This document shows positions 44,421-54,233 of a stretch of 64,000 bases of DNA, piece by piece. The DNA lies in the NCBI GenBank assembly GCA_951813295.1, contig CATOTI010000002.1, positions 2,924,522 to 2,988,521 of the forward strand. Direction: 5' to 3'. Each line of letters starts with the position of its first letter. Position 1 is the first letter of the stretch. This DNA comes from an uncultured Pseudomonadales bacterium (GTDB lineage Bacteria > Pseudomonadota > Gammaproteobacteria > Pseudomonadales > Azotimanducaceae). The notes under the pieces are model-generated. The model saw only the letters and a list, made by a program, of their open reading frames with translations. It searched no databases and was not told where the DNA came from. The position numbers and the translations under genes are program-made.

Positions 44421-47250
44421 CTGGTCGACCTATCGTCGACTACTCGGCTACATCGCCGATCAGAAGCTCTGGGCAGTGTTAGTGGTGTTCTGCTTCTTCT
44501 TGTCGGCCGGGGGCGAGGCAGCGTTTGCATACGTCCTCGCCGAGATCATCGATTTCTTCAGTCCGAATGCCGAGCGAGAGCTCGAGTTGGCGGCTTGGAT
44601 GGCACCGGTCGCGATCCTGACACTGGCGGTGATCCGCGCGATCGGTACGGTGGGCGGAGAATACGTCTTGTCGCGAATCTCGTTTCTCGCCGTGCACCGT
44701 ATTCGATGCGAACTCTTTGATTCCCTGCTCATCCTGCCGAGTTCCTACTTCGATGCGAGCGCGCAGGGCCATCTCGTTTCGCGGCTGACGTTCACGACGG
44801 CTCAGCTTCGCGATACGGCGACGGACGCCCTCAAGATCATCATCCAGGACGGCCTCAAGGTAATCGTCTACTTCGGGGCAATGATCTACTTCAATGCCCT
44901 CCTGACGGCGATCTTCGTTGTGGTCGTGCCGTTCGTTGCGATCATAGTGCGCTATGCCTCGCGTCGGTTTCGCGCGATCAGCACACGGATCCAAGGCTCG
45001 ATGGGTGACGTCACGCACGTCGCATCCGAGGCGACGGCGGGCTATCGCGACATACGCGTCTTCGGTGGCGAGTCGTTCGAGCGCAAGCGCTTTCTGTCGG
45101 CCAGTGAGAACAATCGCCGCCAGAACCTGAAGCTCGTCACCACCAAGGCGGCGAGCGCACAGGTGATCCAAGTGCTCGTTGCCGTCGTCATCGCGGGTCT
45201 GATCGGCCTTTTGCTGGGCGCGCACATCGCCACACCTCCGTCGACCGGCGACATCGTCGCCTACATCACGCTCGCGGGCATGCTCGCGAACCCGATCAAG
45301 AAGCTCTCCGACGTCAACGCCCGCCTGCAGCGCGGCCTCGCGGCGGCGGTGGAGGTGTTTGACCAACTCGATCAACCCGCTGAGCAGGACGGTGGCACGC
45401 GAACGCTCACGTCGTTCGGCGAGTCGATTCGCTTCGAGGATGTCTCGTTTCGATATGGCGTGGACACCGACATCGTTCTCGACGGCGTTTCTCTGGAGAT
45501 CCGTGCCGGTCAGACGATCGCCTTCGTCGGGTCATCGGGATCGGGGAAATCGACGCTCACGAGTCTCCTGGCGCGGTTCTACGAGCCGACGGCAGGTCGC
45601 ATCCTCGTCGACGGCGTGCCGATCGACGAAATCAGCCGTGCCTCGCTACGCCGCAACATCAGCCTCGTCAGCCAGGACGTGACGCTCTTCAACGACACGT
45701 TGCGCAACAACGTCGCCTACGGTGCGTTGGCCGATGCATCCGATGAGTCGGTGCGCGTCGCGCTCGAACGTGCCTATGCGACCGGCTTCGTCGAGCAGAT
45801 GCCCGATGGACTCGACACCGTCGTTGGCGACAACGGCGTACTGCTGTCGGGCGGACAGCGACAGCGCGTCGCGATCGCCCGAGCGTTCCTCAAGAACTCA
45901 CCGATCCTCATTCTGGACGAGGCCACATCCGCGCTCGATACGACCTCGGAACGGGAAATCCAGAACGCGCTCGCGGATGTCATGCGAGATCGCACGACGA
46001 TCGTCGTCGCCCATCGTTTGTCGACGATCGAGAGCGTCGATGTCATCTACGTATTGGATCAGGGGCGAATCGTCGAGAGCGGTAGCCACCACGAACTGAT
46101 CGCTCAGAACGGCGCGTATGCCCGTCTCTACGAAGCGGGCAGCAGCGAGGTACTGAGTGACGTCGTGGCCGAGCGGGCGATGGAGCCGGTGGTCGTCGCG
46201 CAGGCGCGAAGTGCTGCACTGGTGGAGTCGTGGTACGGCGATCGATGGTGGACGAAGCTCTTGAGCCCATTGAGCTGGCTCTATGCGCGCGTGGCCGCGC
46301 GGCGACGACGGGCTTATCTCGAGGGGCGGCGGGAGATCGCGCGGTTGTCGGTTCCCGTCATCGTGGTCGGCAACATCACCGTCGGCGGTAGCGGCAAGTC
46401 GCCGCTGGTCATCTGGTTGGCGAAGTGGTTGCGGGAACGCGGTTTGCGGGTCGGCATCGTCTCGCGCGGTTACGGCGGTCGCGGACCGTTCCCACTCCGT
46501 GTGACGGCCGATACGCCTGCCTCGGCATGCGGCGACGAGCCCGCGTTCCTCGCGCGGCGAACGGGCTGCCCGGTCGCGGTGGACCCGAAACGGGTGCGCG
46601 CAGGAGAGCTCCTGATCGAACGTGACCAGGTCGATGTAATCGTTGCCGACGACGGCCTGCAGCACTATGCGCTGGCGCGAGACGTCGAGATCGGCGTCAT
46701 CGACGGTCTGCGCGGCGTCGGCAATGGCGAGCATCTGCCCGTGGGACCGTTACGCGAAAGTGTGGATCGGCTCTCCGCGTGCGACTGGATCGTGGCGAAC
46801 GAAAAACCGAGTGGTCTCGTCGCGCGCGAGTCGGTGATGTCGGCGGTCGGCGTGGCATTCGTCAACGTGTTCACGGAAGAGCGAATGACGCCCGCCGCGT
46901 TTCGTGGCCGCTCGATCACAGCGGTTGCGGGGATCGGCAATCCGCGAAGGTTCTCGTTGACGCTCGCGAGATTAGGCTTGCAAGTACCGGTGCGAGCCTT
47001 CGGCGACCACCACGTCTTTCGTGCGGCCGATCTCGAAGTAGCCGATGGCAGTACGTTGGTCGTCACGGAGAAGGACGCGCAGAAGATCAAAATCCTCGAA
47101 GCCGTCAGTCGCGATTGCTGGTATCTGGAGATTGCGCTGAAGTTCGATGATGACGTCGACGCCGAACTCGAAGCGCTGCTCAGCGAGAAAGGTGTTCTAC
47201 CGACGCTCGATGCCCCGGCGCGTGTCGTCGATGTCCAGACCGGTGGATGA
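44413..47250 (+). CDS. msbA-lpxK: Fused lipid A flippase MsbA and tetraacyldisaccharide 4'-kinase LpxK
   Basis: One uninterrupted 945-residue frame. Residues 1-590 are an MsbA-type ABC exporter: six-helix domain (SAGGEAAFAYVLAEIIDFFS), Walker A FVGSSGSGKSTLTSLLARF near 372, signature LLSGGQRQRVAIARAF near 477 and Walker B ILILDEATSALDTTS. Residues about 604-945 are LpxK: SWYGDRWWTKLLSPLSWLYA, the P-loop VVGNITVGGSGKSPLVIWLA near 653, VGIVSRGYGGRG and IVADDGLQHYALARDVEI. Each half has the length of the stand-alone E. coli enzyme (582 and 328). LpxK phosphorylates lipid A at the inner membrane and MsbA flips it, so the fusion joins consecutive steps. The junction contains in-frame ATG (46180) and GTG (46222) codons, so separate LpxK could also be made by internal initiation. 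Confidence 0.9.
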   Translation: MSDWSTYRRLLGYIADQKLWAVLVVFCFFLSAGGEAAFAYVLAEIIDFFSPNAERELELAAWMAPVAILTLAVIRAIGTVGGEYVLSRISFLAVHRIRCELFDSLLILPSSYFDASAQGHLVSRLTFTTAQLRDTATDALKIIIQDGLKVIVYFGAMIYFNALLTAIFVVVVPFVAIIVRYASRRFRAISTRIQGSMGDVTHVASEATAGYRDIRVFGGESFERKRFLSASENNRRQNLKLVTTKAASAQVIQVLVAVVIAGLIGLLLGAHIATPPSTGDIVAYITLAGMLANPIKKLSDVNARLQRGLAAAVEVFDQLDQPAEQDGGTRTLTSFGESIRFEDVSFRYGVDTDIVLDGVSLEIRAGQTIAFVGSSGSGKSTLTSLLARFYEPTAGRILVDGVPIDEISRASLRRNISLVSQDVTLFNDTLRNNVAYGALADASDESVRVALERAYATGFVEQMPDGLDTVVGDNGVLLSGGQRQRVAIARAFLKNSPILILDEATSALDTTSEREIQNALADVMRDRTTIVVAHRLSTIESVDVIYVLDQGRIVESGSHHELIAQNGAYARLYEAGSSEVLSDVVAERAMEPVVVAQARSAALVESWYGDRWWTKLLSPLSWLYARVAARRRRAYLEGRREIARLSVPVIVVGNITVGGSGKSPLVIWLAKWLRERGLRVGIVSRGYGGRGPFPLRVTADTPASACGDEPAFLARRTGCPVAVDPKRVRAGELLIERDQVDVIVADDGLQHYALARDVEIGVIDGLRGVGNGEHLPVGPLRESVDRLSACDWIVANEKPSGLVARESVMSAVGVAFVNVFTEERMTPAAFRGRSITAVAGIGNPRRFSLTLARLGLQVPVRAFGDHHVFRAADLEVADGSTLVVTEKDAQKIKILEAVSRDCWYLEIALKFDDDVDAELEALLSEKGVLPTLDAPARVVDVQTGG

Positions 47251-47292
47251 CAACGCCACCGCCTGATTCGTAGGGTTCTGAAGGGAATCGCC

Positions 47293-48072
47293 ATGGATTT
47301 TCGTATCGTCATCCCGGCGCGCTATGCATCGACGCGCCTGCCGGGTAAGCCACTCGTCGAATTCGCTGGCGCGCCGATGGTCGTTCGTGTGGCTGAACGG
47401 GCGGCGCGGACATCTGCTTCGACCGTCGCCGTCGCGACCGACGACGACCGGGTCATGCGGGCCGTCGAGGCGGCGTCGCTCGAGCGGGTCGTCGCGGTGA
47501 TGACGCGTGAAGACCATGCGACCGGATCGGACCGTGTCATGGAAGTGGTGGACACGCTCGGTTGGAGCGAAGACGACGTCGTCGTGAACGTCCAGGGCGA
47601 TGAGCCGCTGATTCCGCCGGCCGTCATCGTCCAGGTGGCGGGTTTGCTCGAATCGCCCGCTTTCGACGTCGCCACCCTTTCTGAGCCGATTCGCTACGGC
47701 GACAACGTCGCGGATCCGAACCTCGTCAAGGTGGTGGTCGCCGCATCCGGTCGGGCGCTCTATTTTTCCCGGGCGCCGATCCCCTGGGCGCGGGAGGCGT
47801 TTGCGCAAGACAACTATCCGACGACACTTCCAACTGGTTGGCGACGTCACATCGGCATCTATGCTTACCGGGTCGCGGCGCTGCGTCGTTTTGTGGGCCT
47901 ACCCTCGAGTTTTCTCGAACAAACCGAATCGCTCGAACAGTTGCGCCTGCTCGAAGCCGGCATCGACATTGCCGTGGCGGATGCCGTCGAGGAAGTCCCG
48001 GGTGGGGTGGACACGCCCGCCGACGTCGATCGCGTTCGTGCGGTGTTCGCACAACGCGGTGACCTTGTCTGA
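47293..48072 (+). CDS. kdsB: 3-deoxy-manno-octulosonate cytidylyltransferase KdsB
   Basis: Activates Kdo to CMP-Kdo for the lipopolysaccharide core. The 259-residue enzyme shows the nucleotide-binding start FRIVIPARYASTRLPGKPLV, then TREDHATGSDRVMEVVD, VVNVQGDEPLIPPAVI (metal-binding acidic residues), FSRAPIPWAR and HIGIYAYRVAALRRFV, all hallmark KdsB motifs. It lies 42 bases downstream of msbA-lpxK; a low-molecular-weight phosphatase gene (ptpA) that often follows kdsB in this block is absent. Convergent with an SDR gene. Confidence 0.95.
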   Translation: MDFRIVIPARYASTRLPGKPLVEFAGAPMVVRVAERAARTSASTVAVATDDDRVMRAVEAASLERVVAVMTREDHATGSDRVMEVVDTLGWSEDDVVVNVQGDEPLIPPAVIVQVAGLLESPAFDVATLSEPIRYGDNVADPNLVKVVVAASGRALYFSRAPIPWAREAFAQDNYPTTLPTGWRRHIGIYAYRVAALRRFVGLPSSFLEQTESLEQLRLLEAGIDIAVADAVEEVPGGVDTPADVDRVRAVFAQRGDLV

Positions 48073-48092
48073 CGGATCTGGGGCTCTGCGAT

Positions 48093-48863
48093 CTAGCGCG
48101 GTTGCATGCGAATCCCGCCGTCCAGGCGAATGGTTTCGCCGTTAAGGTAGGGATTCTCGACGATCTGTCGGGCGAGCAATGCGTATTCAGGCGCTTCGCC
48201 GAGGCGGTGCGGAAACTGCACCATTTCGATCAACGGCTGGCGGACCTTGTCCGGCATCCCCATCATCATCGGCGTTTCGAAGATGCCGGGTGCGATCGTA
48301 CAGACACGGATGTTCGAACGGGCAAGGTCGCGTGCGATGGGCAATGTCATCCCGACGACGCCGCTTTTGCTGGCGCTATAGGCCGCTTGACCAATCTGTC
48401 CGTCGTACGCTGCGACCGACGCCGTATTGATGATGACGCCGCGCTCGCCGTCTTCACCGAGGGGGTCATTCTTCTCCATGTGGCCGGCGCAAAGGCGAAG
48501 CGAATTGAACGTACCAACGAGGTTGACCTGGATGACGAAATTGAACGCGTCGAGCGACAGCGGACCTTCGCGGCCGATCGTACGGGCGGCCGCACCGATG
48601 CCCGCACAGTTCACGCTCACATGGATGGCGCCGAATTCTTCCATGACGGCATTGATGGCGCTTTCGACCGAATCGGCGCTGGTGACGTCCGCGCCAAAGG
48701 CGCTTGCAGAGTCGCCGAGATCAGCCGCCGTCTTGGCAGCGAGTTCCTCGTTGAGGTCGAGCAGCGCCACCTTGGCGCCAGCCGCGAGGAAAGTGGTGGC
48801 GGTTGCTCGTCCGAGCCCGGATGCGCCACCCGTGATGACGGCGATTTTGTCTTGAAGGTCCAT
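48093..48863 (-). CDS. Short-chain dehydrogenase, 3-hydroxyacyl-CoA dehydrogenase type 2-like
   Basis: A 256-residue SDR with the NAD motif AVITGGASGLGRATATTFLA, NAG-region VSVNCAGIGAAART, catalytic serine in GVIINTASVAAYDGQIGQAA and the YxxxK site in YSASKSG. The residues after it (PGIFETPMMMGMPDKVRQPL) and the overall length resemble mitochondrial-type 3-hydroxyacyl-CoA dehydrogenase (HSD17B10-like), suggesting beta-oxidation of branched substrates; this is inferred. The ATG at 48863 is chosen because the SDR motif begins ten residues later. It lies opposite to the surrounding genes, an insertion in the conserved block. Confidence 0.9.
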   Translation of the reverse strand: MDLQDKIAVITGGASGLGRATATTFLAAGAKVALLDLNEELAAKTAADLGDSASAFGADVTSADSVESAINAVMEEFGAIHVSVNCAGIGAAARTIGREGPLSLDAFNFVIQVNLVGTFNSLRLCAGHMEKNDPLGEDGERGVIINTASVAAYDGQIGQAAYSASKSGVVGMTLPIARDLARSNIRVCTIAPGIFETPMMMGMPDKVRQPLIEMVQFPHRLGEAPEYALLARQIVENPYLNGETIRLDGGIRMQPR

Positions 48864-48890
48864 GCGACGGTCTCCTAAATTCCAGGCGAG

Positions 48891-49535
48891 ATGATACCTA
48901 GCGTGCATCCTTCTCCGGTCGTCGATTTAGCCCCGCCCGGGCGATTGCTCTTCTACGAGCGCTTCGTCGCGTCCGATGTGGCGGATCGTTGGCTCGACGA
49001 AGCGCATCAACTGTCCTGGCAGCGCGAAGAAATCGTCATGTTCGGCAAGCAGGTCGAAGCGCCACGACGGACGGTCTCGTTCGGCGCGAGCGGAGCTACG
49101 TACCGGTACTCGGGGGTCACGCACGGGGCAAACGGTTGGGGCTCGTTCGACGATATGAAAAGCGCGGTCGAGCGCGCCGTCGGCACAGACTTCAATTTTG
49201 TCCTCGGCACGCACTATTCGTCCGGGCACGACGCCCTCGGATGGCACAGTGACGACGAGCGGGATCTCGGTGACGATCCAACGATCGCCGTCGTCTCACT
49301 CGGCGTCGATCGCGACTTTCAATTCAGGCCGAAAGCCGGGGGCGCCATGAAGACGGTCGAACTCGCGCACGGCTCGTTGCTGGTCATGCGCCGCGATTTC
49401 CAGTCGATGTTTCGACACCGCGTGCCGCGTCGATTGCGCGTGCGGGGCGATCGATTCAGTTTCTCCTTTCGCCGGACCGGGGTTGTTGGCCGGATCGACG
49501 ACGAGATATGTCGCACGGATTCGCCCTGTGCCTGA
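48891..49535 (+). CDS. alkB: AlkB-type alpha-ketoglutarate-dependent dioxygenase
   Basis: Repairs alkylated bases in DNA or RNA by oxidative demethylation. The 214-residue protein has the iron ligands HSDDE (HxD) near residue 119 and the distal histidine in MFRHRVPRR, with the 2-oxoglutarate arginines in RVRGDRFSFSFRR. YRYSGVTHGANGWGSFDDMK and NFVLGTHYSSGHDALGWHSD match the AlkB-family pattern; YSSGHDALGWHSDDE is closer to ALKBH2/3-type proteins than to classical E. coli AlkB. It overlaps murB by 8 bases, unusual company for a repair gene. Confidence 0.9.
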   Translation: MIPSVHPSPVVDLAPPGRLLFYERFVASDVADRWLDEAHQLSWQREEIVMFGKQVEAPRRTVSFGASGATYRYSGVTHGANGWGSFDDMKSAVERAVGTDFNFVLGTHYSSGHDALGWHSDDERDLGDDPTIAVVSLGVDRDFQFRPKAGGAMKTVELAHGSLLVMRRDFQSMFRHRVPRRLRVRGDRFSFSFRRTGVVGRIDDEICRTDSPCA

Positions 49536-50508
49536 GTTGGTTTCTAATTCGCTGGGCGTTCGCTGCGAGGCCGATTCGCTCGTTCGTGCGCACTCGAAGC
49601 GGGAACTCTTGGCCGCGCTCGAAAGAGTCCAGCGAACGGGTGAACCCCTGACCGTGCTTGGCGAGTGTTCCAACACCGTTCTGCTCGACCGGATCGAGGG
49701 GCTCGTACTGCGCCCCGCGATGCGCGATCTCGAATGGTGCGAAGACGATTCGGTCGTTGCCGGCGCGGGTATTTCGTGGGATGAACTCGTTCGTGCGAGT
49801 CTCGACCGCGGATTCTGTGGGCTCGAGAACCTGTCGGCCATTCCGGGTTCGGTCGGTGCGGCGCCTTTTCAGAACATTGGCGCCTATGGACGTGAGTTGG
49901 CGGACGTTCTTCGCTCGGTCCATGTCGTGGCGCGCGAAACGGGCCATGAACACCGTCTACGACCGGATGAATGCGCGTTCGGCTATCGCGACAGCCGATT
50001 CAAATCGATCGATCGCGACCGGTTCGTGATCGTCGCGGTCGAGATCGAGTTCAATCGACGACCGATCGACGTTTCCTACCGCGATGTGGCCGACTCCCTC
50101 GAAGGTTCTTCACCGACCGCGCCGGCGGTGAGTCGGGCGGTGCGCGAGATCAGGGGGAGGAAGCTTCCGGATATCGTCGATCATCCGAACGCGGGCAGCT
50201 TCTTCAAGAACCCGGTGCTACCAACGGATGCCTTTGATGCGCTCAATGAGCAGATCGACATCGCCGGTTTTGAGGTCGGTCGAGACGCAGTCCGTGTCCC
50301 GGCCGCGCGGCTCATCGACTCCGCGGGGTGGAAAGAGCGCGGCAACTCGCGGGTTGCCGTGTGGCGCGATCAACCCTTGGTGATCGTCAATCGTGGCGGC
50401 GCGCGAGGGATCGATATCCTCGACTTCGCGCGCCGCATTCGCGACGACGTGTTCGAACGCTACGGTGTTCGGCTCGAACAAGAGCCGGTCACCATCGGCG
50501 TGAACTAG
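49528..50508 (+). CDS. murB: UDP-N-acetylenolpyruvoylglucosamine reductase MurB
   Basis: FAD enzyme of peptidoglycan precursor synthesis. Visible motifs are [14 protein letters not shown] (FAD loop, with cysteine replacing a usual glycine), [28 protein letters not shown] and the catalytic serine in [13 protein letters not shown]. It is the longer type I form. The GTG at 49528 ([20 protein letters not shown]) is preferred over an upstream TTG. Its TAG stop and that of rne on the other strand share the CTAG palindrome at 50505-50508. Confidence 0.94.
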   Translation: MPELVSNSLGVRCEADSLVRAHSKRELLAALERVQRTGEPLTVLGECSNTVLLDRIEGLVLRPAMRDLEWCEDDSVVAGAGISWDELVRASLDRGFCGLENLSAIPGSVGAAPFQNIGAYGRELADVLRSVHVVARETGHEHRLRPDECAFGYRDSRFKSIDRDRFVIVAVEIEFNRRPIDVSYRDVADSLEGSSPTAPAVSRAVREIRGRKLPDIVDHPNAGSFFKNPVLPTDAFDALNEQIDIAGFEVGRDAVRVPAARLIDSAGWKERGNSRVAVWRDQPLVIVNRGGARGIDILDFARRIRDDVFERYGVRLEQEPVTIGVN

Positions 50509-53500
50509 CCCCCTTTCGCGTCCGCTTCCAGCTTCTGGCGACGAATCTCACGAGGATCGTTCGACGCACGCCCTTGCTGTGCGACGGGAACGGCGGGTTC
50601 GTCGGCGACAGGTTCCGCCGCTTCGGCGACAGGCTCCGACGCTTCGGCGACAGGTTCGGCCGTCTCGGCGACAGGTTCGGCCGTCTCGGCGACAGGTTCC
50701 GCCGTCTCGGCGACAGGTTCCACAGCCTCGTTCGTCGATTCTGCCTCTGACGCCGTCTCGACGGGATCGGTCTCGGCTGTCGGCTCGATCGTCTCGGGCG
50801 CTTCTTCGGAGGGCGCTTCATCGACGGCCGTTATGGCTTCGCTTGGCGCCTCCTCGGTCGTGGCGGGTTCATTCGCCGCCTCGCGGTCAACGGATGCCGT
50901 TTCCGATGCCGATTCGACGCGGTCCTGCGTGGCCTCCTCGGTCGGTGCTTCAGCGGGCTCGCCCACTGGCGTCGCCGTCTCGGCAGGCGGGGCAACCTCG
51001 GACGTCGGAGAATCGGCCCGTGCTTCCACGTCCGTAGACGGTTCGACACTCGGCGTTTCAGCGGCGTTGGCCTCTTCGAGTTCTACCTTGCCCGTTTCCG
51101 GCGAATCGCCTGCGCTATCCGATGCGGCCTCGGTCGCTGCTGCGGCCTCGGCTGCCGCTTTCGCGGCTCGTCGCTTCGCACGCGGATCGTTGGAAGCACG
51201 TCCCTGTTCGCTCGGCGCCTTCGCCGTTGCCTTGGACTTCGGCGACGTCGCGGGTTCTGCGACGGACCCATCGGCTGCCGCTTGCGGTACGGTTTCGCTC
51301 ACGCCGGCATCGTCGGCGACAGTTTTAGCCGCGGCGTTTGCCGCGTCGCGTTGAGGTGCGTTGCGTTGCGGCCTCGTCGATCCTGACGTGACCTCCTTGG
51401 GCTCCACGACCGGTCCGGTCGGATCGACCGCCGGCGTTTTGGGGTCGTCGCGCTGAACAGCCGAGCGATCACGACGCGGTAGACGCTTACTGTTCGCGAC
51501 GTCCGGCGCCGCACGATTAGCATCGCGTTCGCGCGCCTTCGGCTTCGCGTCGCCCTCGCGGCGATCGTTCCTCTGGCCGCGTTCTCCGCGGTTGCGATTG
51601 GGCTTGTCGGCGCGAGCTTCGTCGTTCTCGCGACGGTTGGATTGACGTTCCTTGCTACCGTCACGCCCGGCGTTTCGGCCGTTCTCGCCGTCGCGGGAAC
51701 GTGTGTTCTCCTGGTTGGCGTCGCGACCGCGTGCGTTCTCGTCGCGACCGCGCGTGTTCTCCTGGTTGCCGTCGCGACTGCGCCCGTCGTCCTGACGGTT
51801 TCGGTTGCGGTTGTCTCGGCCGCGTCCGCCGCGTCCGCCGCGCTGCCTGTCGCCTCGCTGCGAGTCGTTCGAATCGCGTCGGTCGCGTTGTTGATTCGGT
51901 CGGCGTCGGTTCCGGCCCGGCTCCTGCCTGCGTTCTTCCTTCGCCGGTTGCGCGGGTTCCGGCTCCGCCGTCGCGGCCTCTCCGGTCAGTGCGCTCCAGA
52001 GACGGGAGATGAGCCCGCCTTTTTCTTCTTTGGCGGCGGGTTTTGGCGTTTCCGCTTTCTGCGGTGCTGGTTTTTCCTGAGCGGGTGCCCGTGCGGGTGG
52101 CGCCTTCGCCGCGATCGACGATGCCGTCACGGCCGCTTCGTTACGCGGCGTAGCATCGGTTGGCGAATCGTCGATCAGTTCCGTCTCGGCGACGGGTTCG
52201 ACCAGTTCGAAGCTCTCTACCGTTTCGGTCTCGACGTTGTCGTCGCGAATCCGCTGGATTTCGTAGTGCGGTGTCTCGAGGTGATTTGACGGCACGATCA
52301 CGACGTGCGCGCCGGTCCGTTTCTCGATCTCGGCGACGGCGTGCCGCTTTTCGTTCAATAGGAAGGCGGCAGCCGTCGTCGGGACGATCGCTCGAACAAT
52401 GGAGCTTCGTTCCTTCATGCACTCTTCTTCGACGACACGCAGGATCGTGAATGCGAGTGATTTCACGTCGCGGACCCGCCCTTGGCCGGTGCATCGCGGG
52501 CAGACTTCGGTCGTCATCTCCTGCAGCGAGGGACGCAGGCGCTGGCGGGACATCTCCATCAGGCCGAAACGCGAGATCTTGCCGACCTGAACGCGGGCCC
52601 GGTCGGCTGCGAGCGCTTCGCGCATCTTGTTTTCGACCGCGCGCTGGTTCTTCGGCGCCACCATGTCGATGAAATCGATGACGATCAGGCCGCCGACGTC
52701 ACGAAGTCGAAGCTGGCGGGCGACCTCTTCCGCGGCTTCGAGGTTGGTGTTGAGGGCCGTTTCCTCGATGTCCGAACCCTTTGTCGCGCGGGCGGAGTTG
52801 ATGTCGATCGAGACCAACGCTTCGGTCGGGTCGATGACGACGCTACCGCCCGACGGCAGGCTGACTTCGTGCTGGAAGGCCGTCTCGATCTGGCTCTCGA
52901 TCTGATAGCGGGTGAAGAGCGGGATCGGATCGCCGTAAAACTTCACACGCTCGCGGAAGTTCGGCATCACCTGATCGATGAGTTGGCTCGCTTCATCGAA
53001 CGCGCCCTGACCGTCGACGAGTACTTCGCCGATGTCGCTGCGCAGGCAGTCGCGAATCGCCCGCGTGACGACAGTGTTGTCCTGGTAGAGGAGCGCGGGG
53101 GACTTCGCCTGGTTGCCCGCGTCGACGATGGCGTCGAAGAGTTGCAGTAGGAAGCCGAGGTCCGATTGGAGTTCTTCGGCGGAACGACCGATACCCGCGG
53201 TGCGGACGATGACGCCCATGCCGTCAGGAATGTCGAGTTTCGACAACGCATCGCGCAACTCGTCGCGCTCTTCGCCGTCGATCCGACGCGAGATCCCACC
53301 GGCACGAGGGTTGTTCGGCATCAGGACCAGATACCGCGCTGCCAGGCTCAGGAAGGTCGTGAGGGCGGCACCTTTGTTGCCCCGTTCCTCTTTCTCGACC
53401 TGGACGATGAGTTCCTGACCTTCGTGGATGACGTCCCGGATGCTCGGGCGTCCGCCGCCCGAATTACCACCCTTGCGGTCGAAGTTCGATCGGGCGATTT

Positions 53501-53714
53501 CCTTCAGCGGTAGAAAGCCGTGACGGTCACCACCGTACTCGACAAAGGCGGCTTCGAGACTTGGTTCGACGCGCGTAACCTTGGCCTTGTAGATGTTGCC
53601 TTTGTTCTGTTCTTTGACACTGTTGTCGATGTCGAGATCGTAGAGTCTCTGGCCATCGACCAGGGCAACACGAACCTCTTCGGGCTGTGTTGCGTTTACG
53701 AGCATGCGTTTCAT
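50505..53714 (-). CDS. rne: Ribonuclease E
   Basis: Main endonuclease of mRNA decay and RNA processing. The catalytic half is highly conserved: [20 protein letters not shown], an S1 domain (residues 35-125), the catalytic aspartates in VSIDINSA (Asp304) and VIDFIDM (Asp347), and the zinc-link CPRCTGQG (405-412). The second half, residues about 520-1069, is long, disordered and low complexity: an Arg/Asn/Asp-rich region, then Ala/Glu/Pro-rich tails. Two copies of GRASNDPR (near residue 880 and at the C-terminal end) match the NDPR short motif known from Pseudomonas-type RNase E, thought to recruit degradosome partners. Divergent from rluC, as in many gammaproteobacteria. Confidence 0.96.
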   Translation of the reverse strand: MKRMLVNATQPEEVRVALVDGQRLYDLDIDNSVKEQNKGNIYKAKVTRVEPSLEAAFVEYGGDRHGFLPLKEIARSNFDRKGGNSGGGRPSIRDVIHEGQELIVQVEKEERGNKGAALTTFLSLAARYLVLMPNNPRAGGISRRIDGEERDELRDALSKLDIPDGMGVIVRTAGIGRSAEELQSDLGFLLQLFDAIVDAGNQAKSPALLYQDNTVVTRAIRDCLRSDIGEVLVDGQGAFDEASQLIDQVMPNFRERVKFYGDPIPLFTRYQIESQIETAFQHEVSLPSGGSVVIDPTEALVSIDINSARATKGSDIEETALNTNLEAAEEVARQLRLRDVGGLIVIDFIDMVAPKNQRAVENKMREALAADRARVQVGKISRFGLMEMSRQRLRPSLQEMTTEVCPRCTGQGRVRDVKSLAFTILRVVEEECMKERSSIVRAIVPTTAAAFLLNEKRHAVAEIEKRTGAHVVIVPSNHLETPHYEIQRIRDDNVETETVESFELVEPVAETELIDDSPTDATPRNEAAVTASSIAAKAPPARAPAQEKPAPQKAETPKPAAKEEKGGLISRLWSALTGEAATAEPEPAQPAKEERRQEPGRNRRRPNQQRDRRDSNDSQRGDRQRGGRGGRGRDNRNRNRQDDGRSRDGNQENTRGRDENARGRDANQENTRSRDGENGRNAGRDGSKERQSNRRENDEARADKPNRNRGERGQRNDRREGDAKPKARERDANRAAPDVANSKRLPRRDRSAVQRDDPKTPAVDPTGPVVEPKEVTSGSTRPQRNAPQRDAANAAAKTVADDAGVSETVPQAAADGSVAEPATSPKSKATAKAPSEQGRASNDPRAKRRAAKAAAEAAAATEAASDSAGDSPETGKVELEEANAAETPSVEPSTDVEARADSPTSEVAPPAETATPVGEPAEAPTEEATQDRVESASETASVDREAANEPATTEEAPSEAITAVDEAPSEEAPETIEPTAETDPVETASEAESTNEAVEPVAETAEPVAETAEPVAETAEPVAEASEPVAEAAEPVADEPAVPVAQQGRASNDPREIRRQKLEADAKGG
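50603..50728. repeat. Six tandem 21-base repeats in the rne C-terminal region
   Basis: Six consecutive units of 21 bases begin cggcgacag at 50603, 50624, 50645, 50666, 50687 and 50708. Units 3 and 4 are identical and the others differ at a few positions. They encode seven-residue repeats of the EPVAETA type in the disordered tail of RNase E. Confidence 0.9.
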
Positions 53715-54233
53715 TGGTATCCCGCGGATGCCGCCGAATTGCGCTCATCGTCATTGTCTGCCAGTCCGGATAACGGACCAGTACGTCAGGTCGGCGCGAC
53801 CGGGTCGACGCCGACCATAGCGAAGTATCTTCCCTAGAAGGACATTGGACGCCGGTTGGGCGGAGTTCTAGGTTCTGCGCAGGGTGTGCGCGTGTACGTC
53901 GACGTGGCGACGTAGTTTGAATTCTTCGTGACGACGTTGCGCATTCGAGCGTCAATCGTTATTGGTCTCGATTCGCGCGATCATGAGTGAACGACGCGAA
54001 CGAGAGTGTTCGTATTCAGTATTCTTTTCTCGAGACGGAATTGGGAAAAACGAAGCCCAACCGCGTGATTCGCGAGTCTTCGGCCTCTTGATCCATGATT
54101 CTTCCGTCAGCTCCCCAATCGGCGTTTAAACCATCCGTACCACAGTCTGCGTAACAGATTTCTGCCGACCGTCGGCGTCGAGCGATGAATTGCGCGATGC
54201 CGCAGCAGGCGAGGATAGCACCTCAGCAATTAA
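53715..54233. promoter_or_regulatory. 519-base divergent region between rne and rluC (likely long rne leader)
   Basis: No convincing gene is seen here. In E. coli rne has a 361-base leader through which RNase E represses its own message, and the same rne-rluC divergence is found, so this long gap probably contains a comparable leader on the minus strand and the rluC promoter on the plus strand. An AT-richer stretch lies around 53990-54060 (cgtattcagtattcttttct). I cannot place the promoters or the leader structure by eye. Confidence 0.45.
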
